DNA from: Alphaproteobacteria bacterium
GTDB taxonomy: Bacteria; Pseudomonadota; Alphaproteobacteria; UBA2966
DNA: 64,000 nucleotides
Reading direction: 5' to 3'
NCBI GenBank assembly: GCA_021296255.1
Contig: JAGWAU010000025.1
Coordinates: 1-64,000, forward strand
Shown here: positions 7,930 through 16,556 of the stretch, in pieces
Layout: each line of letters opens with the position of its first letter
Position numbering within the stretch: position 1 is the first letter of the stretch
Translations under genes and position numbers: made by a program
The notes under the pieces: generated by a model
The model's database searches: none
The model's input: the letters and a program-made list of their open reading frames with translations, nothing else
What the model was told of the DNA's origin: nothing

Positions 7930-9243
7930 ATGGCCACCGCATCGGATTCACGCTTGGCGGCATCAGAATTCCTCGCAGCAGTGCTCGACGGGCACGAGCG
8001 ACTCGACGATGTGCTTGAAAACGCATTCGCCGAGGGTGGGAGGCACGCACAGCTCGATCGCCGCGACCGGGCGTTTGCGCGGCTCCTGGTGTCGACGGTA
8101 CTTCGCCGTCTCGGCCAGATCGATCGGGCGGTCGACGCGCTATTGGACCGCCCCCTCCCCGAACGACTGACACGCGTCAGAAACGCATTGCGGCTGGGCG
8201 CCGCCCAACTGCTGTTTCTGGAGACACCGCCCCACGCCGCGGTAGACCGGACGGTAGGCCTCGTCGGACGTAACAGCCCGTTCAAGGGATTGGTAAACGC
8301 GGTGCTGAGGCGGCTGTCGCGCGAACGCGACCAGCTTCACCGTGAGCAAGATCTCGGCCACCTCAACACGCCTCCATGGCTTTGGGCGTCGTGGTGCACA
8401 GCGTTCGGCGAGTCGCAGTCCCAGGCGATCGCGAACATACACGCGATGGAGCCGCCCCTGGATCTGTCCGTCAAATCGGATGCCGACGAATGGGCGCGTC
8501 GATTGAATGCCGAGATCCTTCCGACGGGTTCCCTCAGACGTACCGGGGGCGGTCCGATCGAAGACCTTCCCGGCTATTCCGATGGGAATTGGTGGGTCCA
8601 AGATGCCGCGGCCGCCGTCCCGGCACGCATTCTGCTCTCATCACTGCAGGGCAACCCCGCGGAGGTCAGAATTCTGGACGCCTGCGCGGCGCCCGGCGGC
8701 AAGACAGCGCAGTTGGCCGCTGCAGGCGCCGCGGTCGACGCGCTGGATGTTTCCGCCGCTCGACTGCGGACATTGCGCACGAACCTGCAACGGCTGAATC
8801 TGAAAGCCAGGGTCGTGGAGAGCGACCTTCGCGCCTGGACGCCGGACCACCCGTACGAGGCGATTCTCGTCGATGCGCCCTGCACGGCTACAGGAACCGT
8901 ACGCCGCCATCCGGATATACTGCACTCGCGACAACCGGCCGACGTGACGCGTCTAGCGAGGCTGCAGGGCCAACTGCTCCAAGCCGCGGCCGGCATGCTG
9001 GCTCCCGGCGGCGTCCTCATCTATTGCATTTGCTCGTTGCAGCCGGAGGAAGGTACGGAACAGATCGAGCGCGTTCTGTCGTCTCGTCGCGATCTGAAGC
9101 GATGGCCAATCGAAGGCGCGGACGTCGCGGGACTCGAGCAATCCATTCTGCCGGCAGGAGACGTCCTAACCCTTCCCTGCCACCTGGCCGAGGCCGGGGG
9201 AATCGACGGATTCTTCGTCGCACGCCTGACACGAACGGCGTAG
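7930..9243 (+). CDS. rsmB: 16S rRNA (cytosine-967-C5)-methyltransferase RsmB
   Basis: The 437-residue protein has an N-terminal NusB-like RNA-binding helical domain (about residues 5-135, with RVRNALRLGAAQLLFLETPPHAAVD) and a C-terminal SAM-dependent m5C methyltransferase domain. The SAM loop reads DACAAPGGKTAQLAA. The two cysteines needed for m5C chemistry lie in DAPCTATGTVRRHPD and YCICSLQPEEG. It methylates C967 of 16S rRNA during ribosome maturation. The ATG at 7930 gives the normal N-terminus. It is followed after 50 bases by rpe, as in many alphaproteobacteria. Confidence 0.93.
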   Translation: MATASDSRLAASEFLAAVLDGHERLDDVLENAFAEGGRHAQLDRRDRAFARLLVSTVLRRLGQIDRAVDALLDRPLPERLTRVRNALRLGAAQLLFLETPPHAAVDRTVGLVGRNSPFKGLVNAVLRRLSRERDQLHREQDLGHLNTPPWLWASWCTAFGESQSQAIANIHAMEPPLDLSVKSDADEWARRLNAEILPTGSLRRTGGGPIEDLPGYSDGNWWVQDAAAAVPARILLSSLQGNPAEVRILDACAAPGGKTAQLAAAGAAVDALDVSAARLRTLRTNLQRLNLKARVVESDLRAWTPDHPYEAILVDAPCTATGTVRRHPDILHSRQPADVTRLARLQGQLLQAAAGMLAPGGVLIYCICSLQPEEGTEQIERVLSSRRDLKRWPIEGADVAGLEQSILPAGDVLTLPCHLAEAGGIDGFFVARLTRTA

Positions 9244-9293
9244 CCGTCCCGGCTTCTTGCGGCCGTTCGGGTAAGCTGGTAGGACAGCGCGAC

Positions 9294-9962
9294 ATGAAAA
9301 AGGACGTGCGGGTGGCCCCTTCAATCCTGGCCAGCGACTTTTCACGCCTGGGCGAAGAGGTACAAGCAGTCAGCAAGGCCGGGGCCGACTTCATTCACAT
9401 CGACGTCATGGACGGTCATTTCGTGCCCAACATCACGGTGGGGCCGTCCGTCATCAAGGCGATCAGAAGTCACAGCGACCTGCCGTTCGACGTTCATCTC
9501 ATGATCTCTCCGGTCGACCCCTATGTGGAGGCGTTCGCCGAGGCCGGATCGGATATGCTCACCGCACATCCGGAGGCGGGGCCTCATCTTCATCGCACGA
9601 TCCAGTTGATCAAGAAGCATGAGTCACGGGCCGGGGTGTCGCTGAATCCCTCCACGCCCGCAGAAGCCATCGGGCCGGTCCTCGGTGACGTCGATCTCAT
9701 CCTGGTGATGAGCGTGAATCCGGGATTCGGCGGCCAGATGTTTCTGCATAGCTCGCTGGCGAAGATTGCGGCCGTTCGTAAGATGATCGACGCCGGCGAC
9801 CGCGATATCGATCTCGCGGTGGACGGCGGGATCACCACCGAAACCGCACCTCTTGTGGCTGAGGCGGGCGCGGACATGCTGGTCGCCGGCACCGCGGTTT
9901 TCCAGGGGGGACCGGAAAAGTACCAGGAGAACATCAAGGCCCTGCGCGAGAGTGCCCGATAG
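9294..9962 (+). CDS. rpe: Ribulose-phosphate 3-epimerase
   Basis: The 222-residue TIM barrel opens with VAPSILASDFSRLGEEV and carries the metal and catalytic residues in HIDVMDGHFVPNITVG and DVHLMI. MSVNPGFGGQMF and LAVDGGI, with the second catalytic Asp, follow. All are standard for Rpe, which interconverts ribulose 5-phosphate and xylulose 5-phosphate in the pentose phosphate and Calvin pathways. The start at 9294 matches family length. It lies between rsmB and the heparinase-like gene. Confidence 0.95.
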   Translation: MKKDVRVAPSILASDFSRLGEEVQAVSKAGADFIHIDVMDGHFVPNITVGPSVIKAIRSHSDLPFDVHLMISPVDPYVEAFAEAGSDMLTAHPEAGPHLHRTIQLIKKHESRAGVSLNPSTPAEAIGPVLGDVDLILVMSVNPGFGGQMFLHSSLAKIAAVRKMIDAGDRDIDLAVDGGITTETAPLVAEAGADMLVAGTAVFQGGPEKYQENIKALRESAR

Positions 9963-10024
9963 ATACCAGGTATGCCGTGTAGTGCGGCGATGGTAGTGAG
10001 CGGCGAATTGCGGATACGGATTCG

Positions 10025-11671
10025 GTGAGTTCGGGAGGCTCATCATCGACCATTGCCGGGCGTCCGGCACGGTCTCTGATCGAACGAGCATTGGCAACCA
10101 AGCTGTACGCTCGGACCTTGCGGGTCGAGGCACCGTCTTCTCTTCGCTGTCATCCCGTGGATCCCACGCCCGGCGATCCGGATTTCGCGAACGCGCTGTT
10201 CCAGGGACGGTACGTATTCCTGGGCGAGCAGCAAACGGCCCTTAACGAACCTCCCTGGTCTCTCCAGGGAGCGAGTGATACGTGGCACGCCGAAGTCAAC
10301 GCGTTCGAGTGGCTTGCCGACTTCCGAGCGACGGAAGCGGAAACGGCGCGTCTTCGGGCTCGCGAACTCGTGAGGTCCTGGATCGACCTGAACGGTCAAT
10401 GGCACGCCCTGTCCTGGCGACCGGACGTCCTGGGTCGGCGCCTCGCCTCCTGGGCGTGCCACACGGAATACATTTGCCATGGCGCCGACCCGACGTTCCG
10501 CCGGGGGTTCCTGGCCAGCTTCTGCGCTCAGGCCCGCCATCTCTCTCGCGCCACGGGAATTCTGTCGACCGATTGCTGGGCCCTGCCGGCAACCGCAGGC
10601 CGGTTGGTGGCCCAGGCAGCGCTGACGGAAGAAGACGGGCGGCTCTCGAACGAGCTTCAGGACCTCCAGCGGCTGATCGTCCAGGAAGTGTTGCCCGACG
10701 GCACTCACGCGTCCCGAAATCCCGACCAGGCGCTCGCCGCGTTGCGACTTCTCCTGATTGTCCGCACCGCTTTGGAAAGCATCGGTCGGGACTCACCGGA
10801 CGCCTTGACGGACGCGATCAAGCGGGTCGCCCTCGGTACGAGATCGTTCCGGCACGGCGACGGGGGCTTCGGCAACTTCAACGGCGGCGCCGAGAACGAT
10901 CGCGGGTGCATCGACGGCGTTCTCGCTGTTGCAAGGGCGCGCGGCGCGACGCCGTCGATACTGTCCGACGGCGGATACCACCGGATGTCGGCGGGCAAGA
11001 CATTGGTGTTGTTCGACGTCGGTACGGCCCAGCGCGACACAGCCACCACGTGTGCCGGGCTCTTGAGCTTCGAACTCAGCGTGGGCCGCGACCGAGTCAT
11101 CGTGAACTGCGGTACCCACGGCGGGCCCCGATGGCGCGAGGCGGGTAGAACAACCGCGGCGCATTCCACCTTGGTCGTCGCCGACACGAACTCCCGTGAC
11201 ATCTCCGGTTCACGCTCCCGGCGCCCCGCGCCACCGACGGTTCAGGCTCAGCGACGCGAGGACGGCGGCAACGTTTTGGTCGAGGCGAGCCATGACGGTT
11301 ACGCCAATCGATTTGGTCTGAGGCATGACCGGGCGATCTACATGTCACCCGGGGGAGACGATGTGAAAGGAGAGGACATCATCGCCGCCGTAGGATCGAA
11401 GGGAGATCGAGCGCGGCGCTTCGCCCTTCGCTTCCACCTCCATCCGCAAGTGCACGCCTCCCCGGCGGCCGACGGCGTGACCGTGCTGTTGCGACTGGCG
11501 CACGGCGCCGGGATACGCTTTCGGTCCAGTCACGGTGTCGCGCTGGAGGAAAGTGCTTATCTCGGGGGTGCCGCAGGGGTCCGTGCCACACGGCAAATCG
11601 TCATTCACGGTCGCACCAACCCGGATGGGATCGAGACGGTGAAATGGGCTCTGACGGTGTTTCGGCGCTGA
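10025..11671 (+). CDS. Heparinase II/III-like protein
   Basis: This 548-residue protein has the two-part build of heparinase II/III-like proteins. An alpha-helical toroid comes first (segments such as WHAEVNAFEWLADFRA and HALSWRPDVLGRRLASW). A beta-sandwich part follows, beginning with GGYHRMSAGKTLVLFDVG and containing NCGTHGGPRWREAGRTTAAHSTLVV, the conserved region with a His. No signal peptide is apparent. This gene is regularly found between rsmB/rpe and purH in alphaproteobacteria, and its real substrate there is unknown; a role in envelope polysaccharide handling is usually assumed. The GTG at 10025 is the first start in the frame after rpe. Confidence 0.85.
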   Translation: MSSGGSSSTIAGRPARSLIERALATKLYARTLRVEAPSSLRCHPVDPTPGDPDFANALFQGRYVFLGEQQTALNEPPWSLQGASDTWHAEVNAFEWLADFRATEAETARLRARELVRSWIDLNGQWHALSWRPDVLGRRLASWACHTEYICHGADPTFRRGFLASFCAQARHLSRATGILSTDCWALPATAGRLVAQAALTEEDGRLSNELQDLQRLIVQEVLPDGTHASRNPDQALAALRLLLIVRTALESIGRDSPDALTDAIKRVALGTRSFRHGDGGFGNFNGGAENDRGCIDGVLAVARARGATPSILSDGGYHRMSAGKTLVLFDVGTAQRDTATTCAGLLSFELSVGRDRVIVNCGTHGGPRWREAGRTTAAHSTLVVADTNSRDISGSRSRRPAPPTVQAQRREDGGNVLVEASHDGYANRFGLRHDRAIYMSPGGDDVKGEDIIAAVGSKGDRARRFALRFHLHPQVHASPAADGVTVLLRLAHGAGIRFRSSHGVALEESAYLGGAAGVRATRQIVIHGRTNPDGIETVKWALTVFRR

Positions 11672-11702
11672 TTCGGATCGCCGATCGACAGGAGGGCTGC
11701 GG

Positions 11703-12968
11703 CTACAACAGCCAGTACCGTATCTCGGCGGGAAACGACAGATCGCGCCACAGACCCTTGATATCTGCGACGAGTCCGCCGCCGCCGAGAAACCCTGCGA
11801 TCGCAATCGCGTCCAGCTCGAGGTAAGCGTCGTGCGGCACGGCACCCACCACAGCTCCGTAGCCGTTGCCCGAAAGTTCCGGCAAGAGACGTAACCCGTA
11901 TCGCTCGAAGGCATCCTCGGGCGCCGCCATGCTGTCGTGGACGTCGACCGAATGTCCGCGCGCCCGGAGGCGGTGCACCAGGTCGATCACCTTGCTGTTC
12001 CGGAGATCGGAAACGTTCTCCTTGAACGTCAAACCGAGCACGAGGATGTGGCTTGGCTCGCCAAGGCGGTCGGCGATGCAGTCGGCGACGAATGCGCCCA
12101 TGTCGTCGTTGATCCGTCGCCCGGCAAGAATCACTCGCGGATCGTGGCCGATCTCCTGAGCGCGATGGGCGAGGTAATAGGGATCGACGCCGATGCAGTG
12201 CCCCCCCACGAGGCCGGGTTTGAACGGTAGGAAGTTCCATTTGGTCCCCGCGGTCTCGAGGACATCGTGGGTGGAAATGCCAAGTTTGTGGAATATCTCG
12301 GCGATCTCGTTGATGAAGGCGATGTTGATGTCGCGCTGGGCGTTTTCGATCACCTTGGCGGCCTCCGCGGTGCGGATGTTCCGGGCCCGAAACACGTTTC
12401 CATGCGTGACCCGCCCGTAAATTTCCACGAGGCGATCGGCGACCGCAGCGGTCTGGCCCGATACGACCTTCGTGATGCGCTCGATGGTGTGCTCCTTGTC
12501 TCCCGGATTGATGCGCTCGGGCGAGTATCCCAAGAAGAATTCCTCCCCGCACTTCAAGCCGGACGCCTCAGCCAACACCGGGCCACAGACCTCCTCCGTG
12601 GCACCCGGGTAGACGGTACTTTCGAGCACGACGATGTCGCCCGAGGCGAGATGCCGGCCGACCAGCGTGCAAGCATCCTTCACGGCGGACAGGTCGGGAA
12701 CATTGTCCTCGTCGACGGCGGTCGGGACCGTGATGATATGGACCGACGCCCGCGAGATGTCGTCGGCCTCGCCGGTGAGGTGCAATCCAGGAGAGGCCAG
12801 CGCCTCGGGCTCCATTTCTCCCGTTCGGTCAAACCGTCGGCGGAGTTCGGAGATGCGCGATGGGTCGATGTCGAATGCGTGGACCGAAAAGCAACGGGAC
12901 AACGCGATGGCAAGCGGCAATCCGACGTAACCCAAGCCGATCACCGAGATCGTTATGTCTGATGCCAT
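11703..12968 (-). CDS. Nucleotide-sugar dehydrogenase (UDP-HexNAc 6-dehydrogenase type)
   Basis: The 421-residue NAD-dependent four-electron dehydrogenase has ISVIGLGYVGLPLAIALS as Rossmann loop, and STVYPGATEEV, FFLGYSPERINPGD and KVIENAQRDINIAFINE follow. The catalytic Cys lies in GGHCIGVDPYYLA. The C-terminal UDP-binding domain starts at LVLGLTFKENVSDLRNSK. The SPERINPGD form points to the WbpA/TviB/VipA group that acts on UDP-N-acetyl-hexosamines rather than UDP-glucose. It makes uronic acids for surface polysaccharide. The ATG at 12968 precedes the first beta strand directly. The gene stands alone on the minus strand, with the WecA/MraY-type transferase 2.3 kb away as the only related neighbour. 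Confidence 0.88.
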   Translation of the reverse strand: MASDITISVIGLGYVGLPLAIALSRCFSVHAFDIDPSRISELRRRFDRTGEMEPEALASPGLHLTGEADDISRASVHIITVPTAVDEDNVPDLSAVKDACTLVGRHLASGDIVVLESTVYPGATEEVCGPVLAEASGLKCGEEFFLGYSPERINPGDKEHTIERITKVVSGQTAAVADRLVEIYGRVTHGNVFRARNIRTAEAAKVIENAQRDINIAFINEIAEIFHKLGISTHDVLETAGTKWNFLPFKPGLVGGHCIGVDPYYLAHRAQEIGHDPRVILAGRRINDDMGAFVADCIADRLGEPSHILVLGLTFKENVSDLRNSKVIDLVHRLRARGHSVDVHDSMAAPEDAFERYGLRLLPELSGNGYGAVVGAVPHDAYLELDAIAIAGFLGGGGLVADIKGLWRDLSFPAEIRYWLL

Positions 12969-13079
12969 GGTCCAGCTCTGATGGAGACCGGTTTCACAGC
13001 CGGCCGTACCGTGCCGGAGCGGGCGCATACTGAGGCGGGGATTCGTCGCTTGTCAACGATGGCGAATCGTCTGAAAACC

Positions 13080-13101
13080 GCAGAAATCGGCAAATTTCTG
13101 C
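13080..13101. repeat. 8-bp inverted repeat upstream of the dehydrogenase gene
   Basis: GCAGAAAT and ATTTCTGC flank a six-base spacer, about 111 bases before the start of the nucleotide-sugar dehydrogenase and 142 bases after the bioY stop. It is a candidate operator or hairpin in the otherwise empty 275-base gap. Confidence 0.4.
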
Positions 13102-13243
13102 CTGGCGTTCACAACCGGCTTGAGGTCAACGCGCGCCCAGACCCGGCCCGCGCGGACCCGGAGGAAACGGGGCTCAAATCAAGGTGATGCACCGCCCGGT
13201 GTTCCGACGCGGCGATATACCCGACGCGTCGTCGACGTTGCCT

Positions 13244-13786
13244 CTACGCGTGAACCAACGGGTAAGAGCGCTTGACGATCATGGCCACGGCCGCCGCGAC
13301 AGCCGCCTTGATGACGTCACCGGGAATGAAGATCGTCGAACCGGCCAGGGCCTTCCCGAACTCCATGTTGGCTACCACGGCAAGCCATGGAATGCCGATG
13401 ACGTAGACGACGATCACGCCGCCGATCACGTTGAACAACAGCAAGTTCCAGAAGTTCAGGCGATGCCAATACTTCTCCACGAACCATCCAACGACGAAGG
13501 CGGCGGGTATCCACGAAAGGATGAAGCCCCCGGTGGGACCCAAAATCACGCCGAAGCCGCCTTTCCAGCCCGTGAGCAGGGGTAGGCCAAGCGCCACCAG
13601 CACGACGAACAGCAACAAGGACAAGCCACCCCGTTTGGCGCCGAGAATCGAGCCCGCCAACATCACGCCGATGTTTTGCACGATGATGGGTGCCGGAACG
13701 AACGGCGCCTGAAACGGCGGAAAGACAGCGCATGCCGCGGTGAGCGCGGCGAACAGCGCGACAAAAACCATATCTCGTGTGGTCAT
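13244..13786 (-). CDS. bioY: BioY, substrate-specific component of biotin ECF transporter
   Basis: The 180-residue protein has six hydrophobic segments typical of BioY. It has the N-terminal FVALFAALTAACAVFPPFQ, then APIIVQNIGVMLAGSILG (the conserved QxxGV region) and LGPTGGFILSW with the conserved GPTGG. The C-terminal STIFIPGDVIKAAVAA contains the family IPGDxxK motif. BioY captures biotin in the inner membrane. It is the third gene of bioM-bioN-bioY, separated from bioN by 124 bases. No convincing BioR box is visible in that gap, though TTATAG occurs once. Confidence 0.94.
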   Translation of the reverse strand: MTTRDMVFVALFAALTAACAVFPPFQAPFVPAPIIVQNIGVMLAGSILGAKRGGLSLLLFVVLVALGLPLLTGWKGGFGVILGPTGGFILSWIPAAFVVGWFVEKYWHRLNFWNLLLFNVIGGVIVVYVIGIPWLAVVANMEFGKALAGSTIFIPGDVIKAAVAAAVAMIVKRSYPLVHA

Positions 13787-13910
13787 GTTGCCCCCAGGGC
13801 GCGATGCGATCCGATTTCGGGAAATGCCGGGGGTGATACCGGCGGGATTGGCGCTTCCCTTATAGTCCGAGCGGGTCTATGGCATCAACACCGGGTTGAA
13901 GCAAGGATTC

Positions 13911-14540
13911 CTAACCTTTCTTTCGCCATACGGGAACGACCGGTTCGGGATCATATCCGCGGGCCTCGATGGCCTCGGAGAGGTCGTCCGCCATCTTCAA
14001 AGTCTTGATGAGGAGCGGCATCAGCAGGGCGATCGCGTTGCGATCGAGGCCGCGCGCGCGCTGGGCTTCGAGGATTTCCTGAGCTTCGCGCATCATCATG
14101 GGAATGAATCGAATGACCATCGACAGCATCATGCTGGCCTTGGACGGATTGACGCCGACGTGGCGAAGCGGCCGGGCAGCCGCTTCGAGAACATCGATCA
14201 TCTCCGTCGGTTTTGTCGTCAGGGTTACCAGCACCGCCAGCAGGAGAAGAACCAGAATCCTGAGGACGGTCTCCAGACCCAACACCCAATCCGTGATGAA
14301 TACGTGAAACAGAAAAATGGGGATCAGCAGAATCATTGCGGTCCGCAACTGGCGGACGGTGTCGCGCCAGGGCAGGCGGGCGGCGTGAAACAGGCCTGCG
14401 ATGAGCACGAGTTCGGCCGCGTGCACCGGGATGCTGGAGACCATGAAAAGGGCGGCGCTGCCGATCAGGAGGATCAAGAGCTTGACCGCCGCGGGCGCCC
14501 GATGAATGAACGAACCACCCGGAACGTACAGCGAGAGCAT
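13911..14540 (-). CDS. bioN: BioN, transmembrane component of biotin ECF transporter
   Basis: This 209-residue polytopic protein of the CbiQ/EcfT family opens with SLYVPGGSFIHRAPAAVKLL and has several hydrophobic helices. It carries the two Ala-Arg-Gly coupling motifs expected for EcfT near EAQRARGL and EAIEARGYD. These helices contact the ATPase BioM. The ATG at 14540 overlaps the bioM stop codon (TGATG), which indicates translational coupling; the GTG three bases upstream is an alternative start. Confidence 0.92.
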   Translation of the reverse strand: MLSLYVPGGSFIHRAPAAVKLLILLIGSAALFMVSSIPVHAAELVLIAGLFHAARLPWRDTVRQLRTAMILLIPIFLFHVFITDWVLGLETVLRILVLLLLAVLVTLTTKPTEMIDVLEAAARPLRHVGVNPSKASMMLSMVIRFIPMMMREAQEILEAQRARGLDRNAIALLMPLLIKTLKMADDLSEAIEARGYDPEPVVPVWRKKG

Positions 14541-15214
14541 CACGCCATCGCCTGCGTATAGCGGCGGGTCGCTTCCCGGGGCGGACCGTCGGCCACGACG
14601 CGCCCTTCGTCGAAAACGATGACTCGCTCGAAGTCCTGTAGGTGATCCAGATCATGGGTGATCAGTATGACGGGCTGCTCGATCGTGTGGATGGTGTCGA
14701 GGACCAGCTTCTTGTTCCGCAGATCAAGCAAGGTCATAGGCTCGTCGAGCACCACATACCGGGGCTCCATCACCAAAACCGCCGAAATCGCCAGCAGTTG
14801 CTTTTCGCCGCCCGACAGGAGATGGGCGGCTTGGTCCCGAAGATGAGTCAGACCGTACTTCGCGAGCACCGTATCGACCTTTTGCGCGATTTCGTGCTTT
14901 GGCAGTTTCAGGTTCTTCAAGCCAAAAGCGATGTCCTCTTCAACCACGGGAAACACGATCTGGTTGTCCGGGTTTTGGAATACGAAACCCACCCGCCGCC
15001 GGACCGCTTTCACGTCCTCGCGAGTGTCCAGGCCGTCCACGATAACGGTGCCGTTGTCGGGGATCAGAAGACCGTTCAGCAACCGCGCGAAGGTGCTCTT
15101 GCCCGATCCGTTGGCACCGATGACGCCAACGCGACGTTCCCGGATGCTCAAGTTTATGCCCGTGAGAACGGCGCGTTCGCCGAAGCGGTGATTGACGTTG
15201 GAAACCTGGATCAT
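14540..15214 (-). CDS. bioM: BioM, ATP-binding component of biotin ECF transporter
   Basis: The 224-residue ABC ATPase has Walker A GANGSGKST, Q-loop FVFQNPDNQIVFP (the FQNPDxQ form is typical of ECF/cobalt-type ATPases), signature LSGGEKQ, Walker B RYVVLDEP and switch His LITHD. It energises biotin uptake with BioN and BioY. The ATG at 15214 starts right before IQVSNVNHRFG; the long upstream extension of the frame is antisense to the next gene and is not coding. It is divergent from the glycosyl-phosphate transferase, with a 96-base promoter region between. Confidence 0.94.
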   Translation of the reverse strand: MIQVSNVNHRFGERAVLTGINLSIRERRVGVIGANGSGKSTFARLLNGLLIPDNGTVIVDGLDTREDVKAVRRRVGFVFQNPDNQIVFPVVEEDIAFGLKNLKLPKHEIAQKVDTVLAKYGLTHLRDQAAHLLSGGEKQLLAISAVLVMEPRYVVLDEPMTLLDLRNKKLVLDTIHTIEQPVILITHDLDHLQDFERVIVFDEGRVVADGPPREATRRYTQAMA

Positions 15215-15310
15215 GGTGCGCCTTGCTGTCGCCGCCGGCCGCGGTCGGGCGTATGCTAACGATCGACGCCCATGCGTGCGACCTCGTGATCGCTCGAACC
15301 CACTGAACAC

Positions 15311-16357
15311 GTGATCGACGGCTACCTCCTCAATTACCTGTTGTTGGCCTTCCTCGTGGCCTACCCGTTGTCGCGATTCGCGACGGGCCGGTTGATTGGA
15401 ATCCTTCGGCGGCACGCCGTGCTGGACCGCCCGAATGACCGCTCGAGTCACAGACGCCCCGTGCCGCGGGGTGGCGGTCTCGTGGTCATCGGATTGTTGG
15501 TCATAGCCTGGGGCCACTTCGGCGTCCTCGTGCCTTCGGTCGCGCCAAGCCTGTTCACCATTCTCGGTCTCGCCGTCGCGCTCGGCCTGGTGTCCTGGAT
15601 CGACGACCTGCACGGCCTTGACCCCTTTCTGCGGCTCCTGGCTCAAGCTGTTGCTGTCATGGGCGGTTTGTGGGCTCTCCCGCATGGTGCCGTGTTTCAA
15701 GGATTGCTGCCGGCCTGGCTCGAGTCCGCGGCCGTCGTCCTGCTCTGGCTATGGTTCGTCAACCTGTTCAATTTCATGGACGGGATCGACGGACTCACTG
15801 GAGCGCAGACCGTCGCCATCGGTCTCGGCATCGTCTTGGTCGCCGCCTTTGCCAACCTCGGGCCCGACATCGCGTTGTACGGTGCCACGCTGGCGGCGGT
15901 GACACTCGGTTTTCTGCGCTGGAACTGGCAACCCGCCAGGATTTTTCTCGGCGACGTCGGCAGCGTTCCGCTGGGCTATATGATCGGATGGGTATTGCTG
16001 ACCATGGCTGCGGAAGGGGAATGGGTGTCCGCGATTATTCTTCCCCTGTACTATCTCGCCGATGCCACGATCACGTTGTTTCGGCGCCTGTTGCGCGGTG
16101 AAAAGGTCTGGCGAGCGCATCGGTCGCATTTCTACCAACTCGCCACCCAAGCCAGCGGAACACACGCGGGGGCGGTTCGCCGAATCAATGCCACGAACGT
16201 GGCCCTGGTGTTGCTGGCGACCCTGGCCGCCGCGAATCCCGATGCTGCGCCCCTGCTTCTGTCGTTCGCCGTCGTGGCGGTCGCCCTGCTGCTCTGGTTG
16301 TCTGCCGCCCGTCCCATCGCGGCGCCCAACTCCGACATGCCATCTGACAGGGATTAG
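15311..16357 (+). CDS. WecA/MraY-family glycosyl-phosphate transferase
   Basis: The 348-residue integral membrane protein belongs to glycosyltransferase family 4. The cytosolic loop DRPNDRSSHRRPVPRGGG is near residues 38-55, and the metal-binding NFMDGIDGLTGAQ lies mid-protein. FLGDVGSVPLGYMIGW and the His motif RAHRSHFYQLA follow. These enzymes attach a UDP-activated amino sugar phosphate to undecaprenyl phosphate to start O-antigen, capsule or wall polymers. The DRPN..SSH form is closer to the WecA/WbpL/TagO group than to peptidoglycan MraY. The GTG at 15311 is the first codon that includes helix 1. Ten or so hydrophobic helices are visible. Confidence 0.88.
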   Translation: MIDGYLLNYLLLAFLVAYPLSRFATGRLIGILRRHAVLDRPNDRSSHRRPVPRGGGLVVIGLLVIAWGHFGVLVPSVAPSLFTILGLAVALGLVSWIDDLHGLDPFLRLLAQAVAVMGGLWALPHGAVFQGLLPAWLESAAVVLLWLWFVNLFNFMDGIDGLTGAQTVAIGLGIVLVAAFANLGPDIALYGATLAAVTLGFLRWNWQPARIFLGDVGSVPLGYMIGWVLLTMAAEGEWVSAIILPLYYLADATITLFRRLLRGEKVWRAHRSHFYQLATQASGTHAGAVRRINATNVALVLLATLAAANPDAAPLLLSFAVVAVALLLWLSAARPIAAPNSDMPSDRD

Positions 16358-16556
16358 CCGTAGAGCTTCGAGCCTGCGCCCGCGCTTCGTGATGACGTCC
16401 ACGGCGCGCCGCAAGAATTGTTCCCTCCTTCGGGAAGCACCCTCGTCTTCACTGTCGTCGGCGCCCTGACGGAACCCTCGCGACCGTGCTATAGCCGGGT
16501 CATGCGACCTTTAACCGCATCGCTCGTTCGATCGCCTGACAGACACGAGTAGCACC

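Noticed and set aside
13787-13910. A BioR box before bioY
   Set aside because: Only TTATAG is present; the second half of the TTATMKATAA palindrome is missing.
15215-15700. Upstream extension of the bioM frame by about 160 codons
   Set aside because: The extra part is antisense to the glycosyl-phosphate transferase and lacks ABC ATPase features; the ATG at 15214 gives the normal start.
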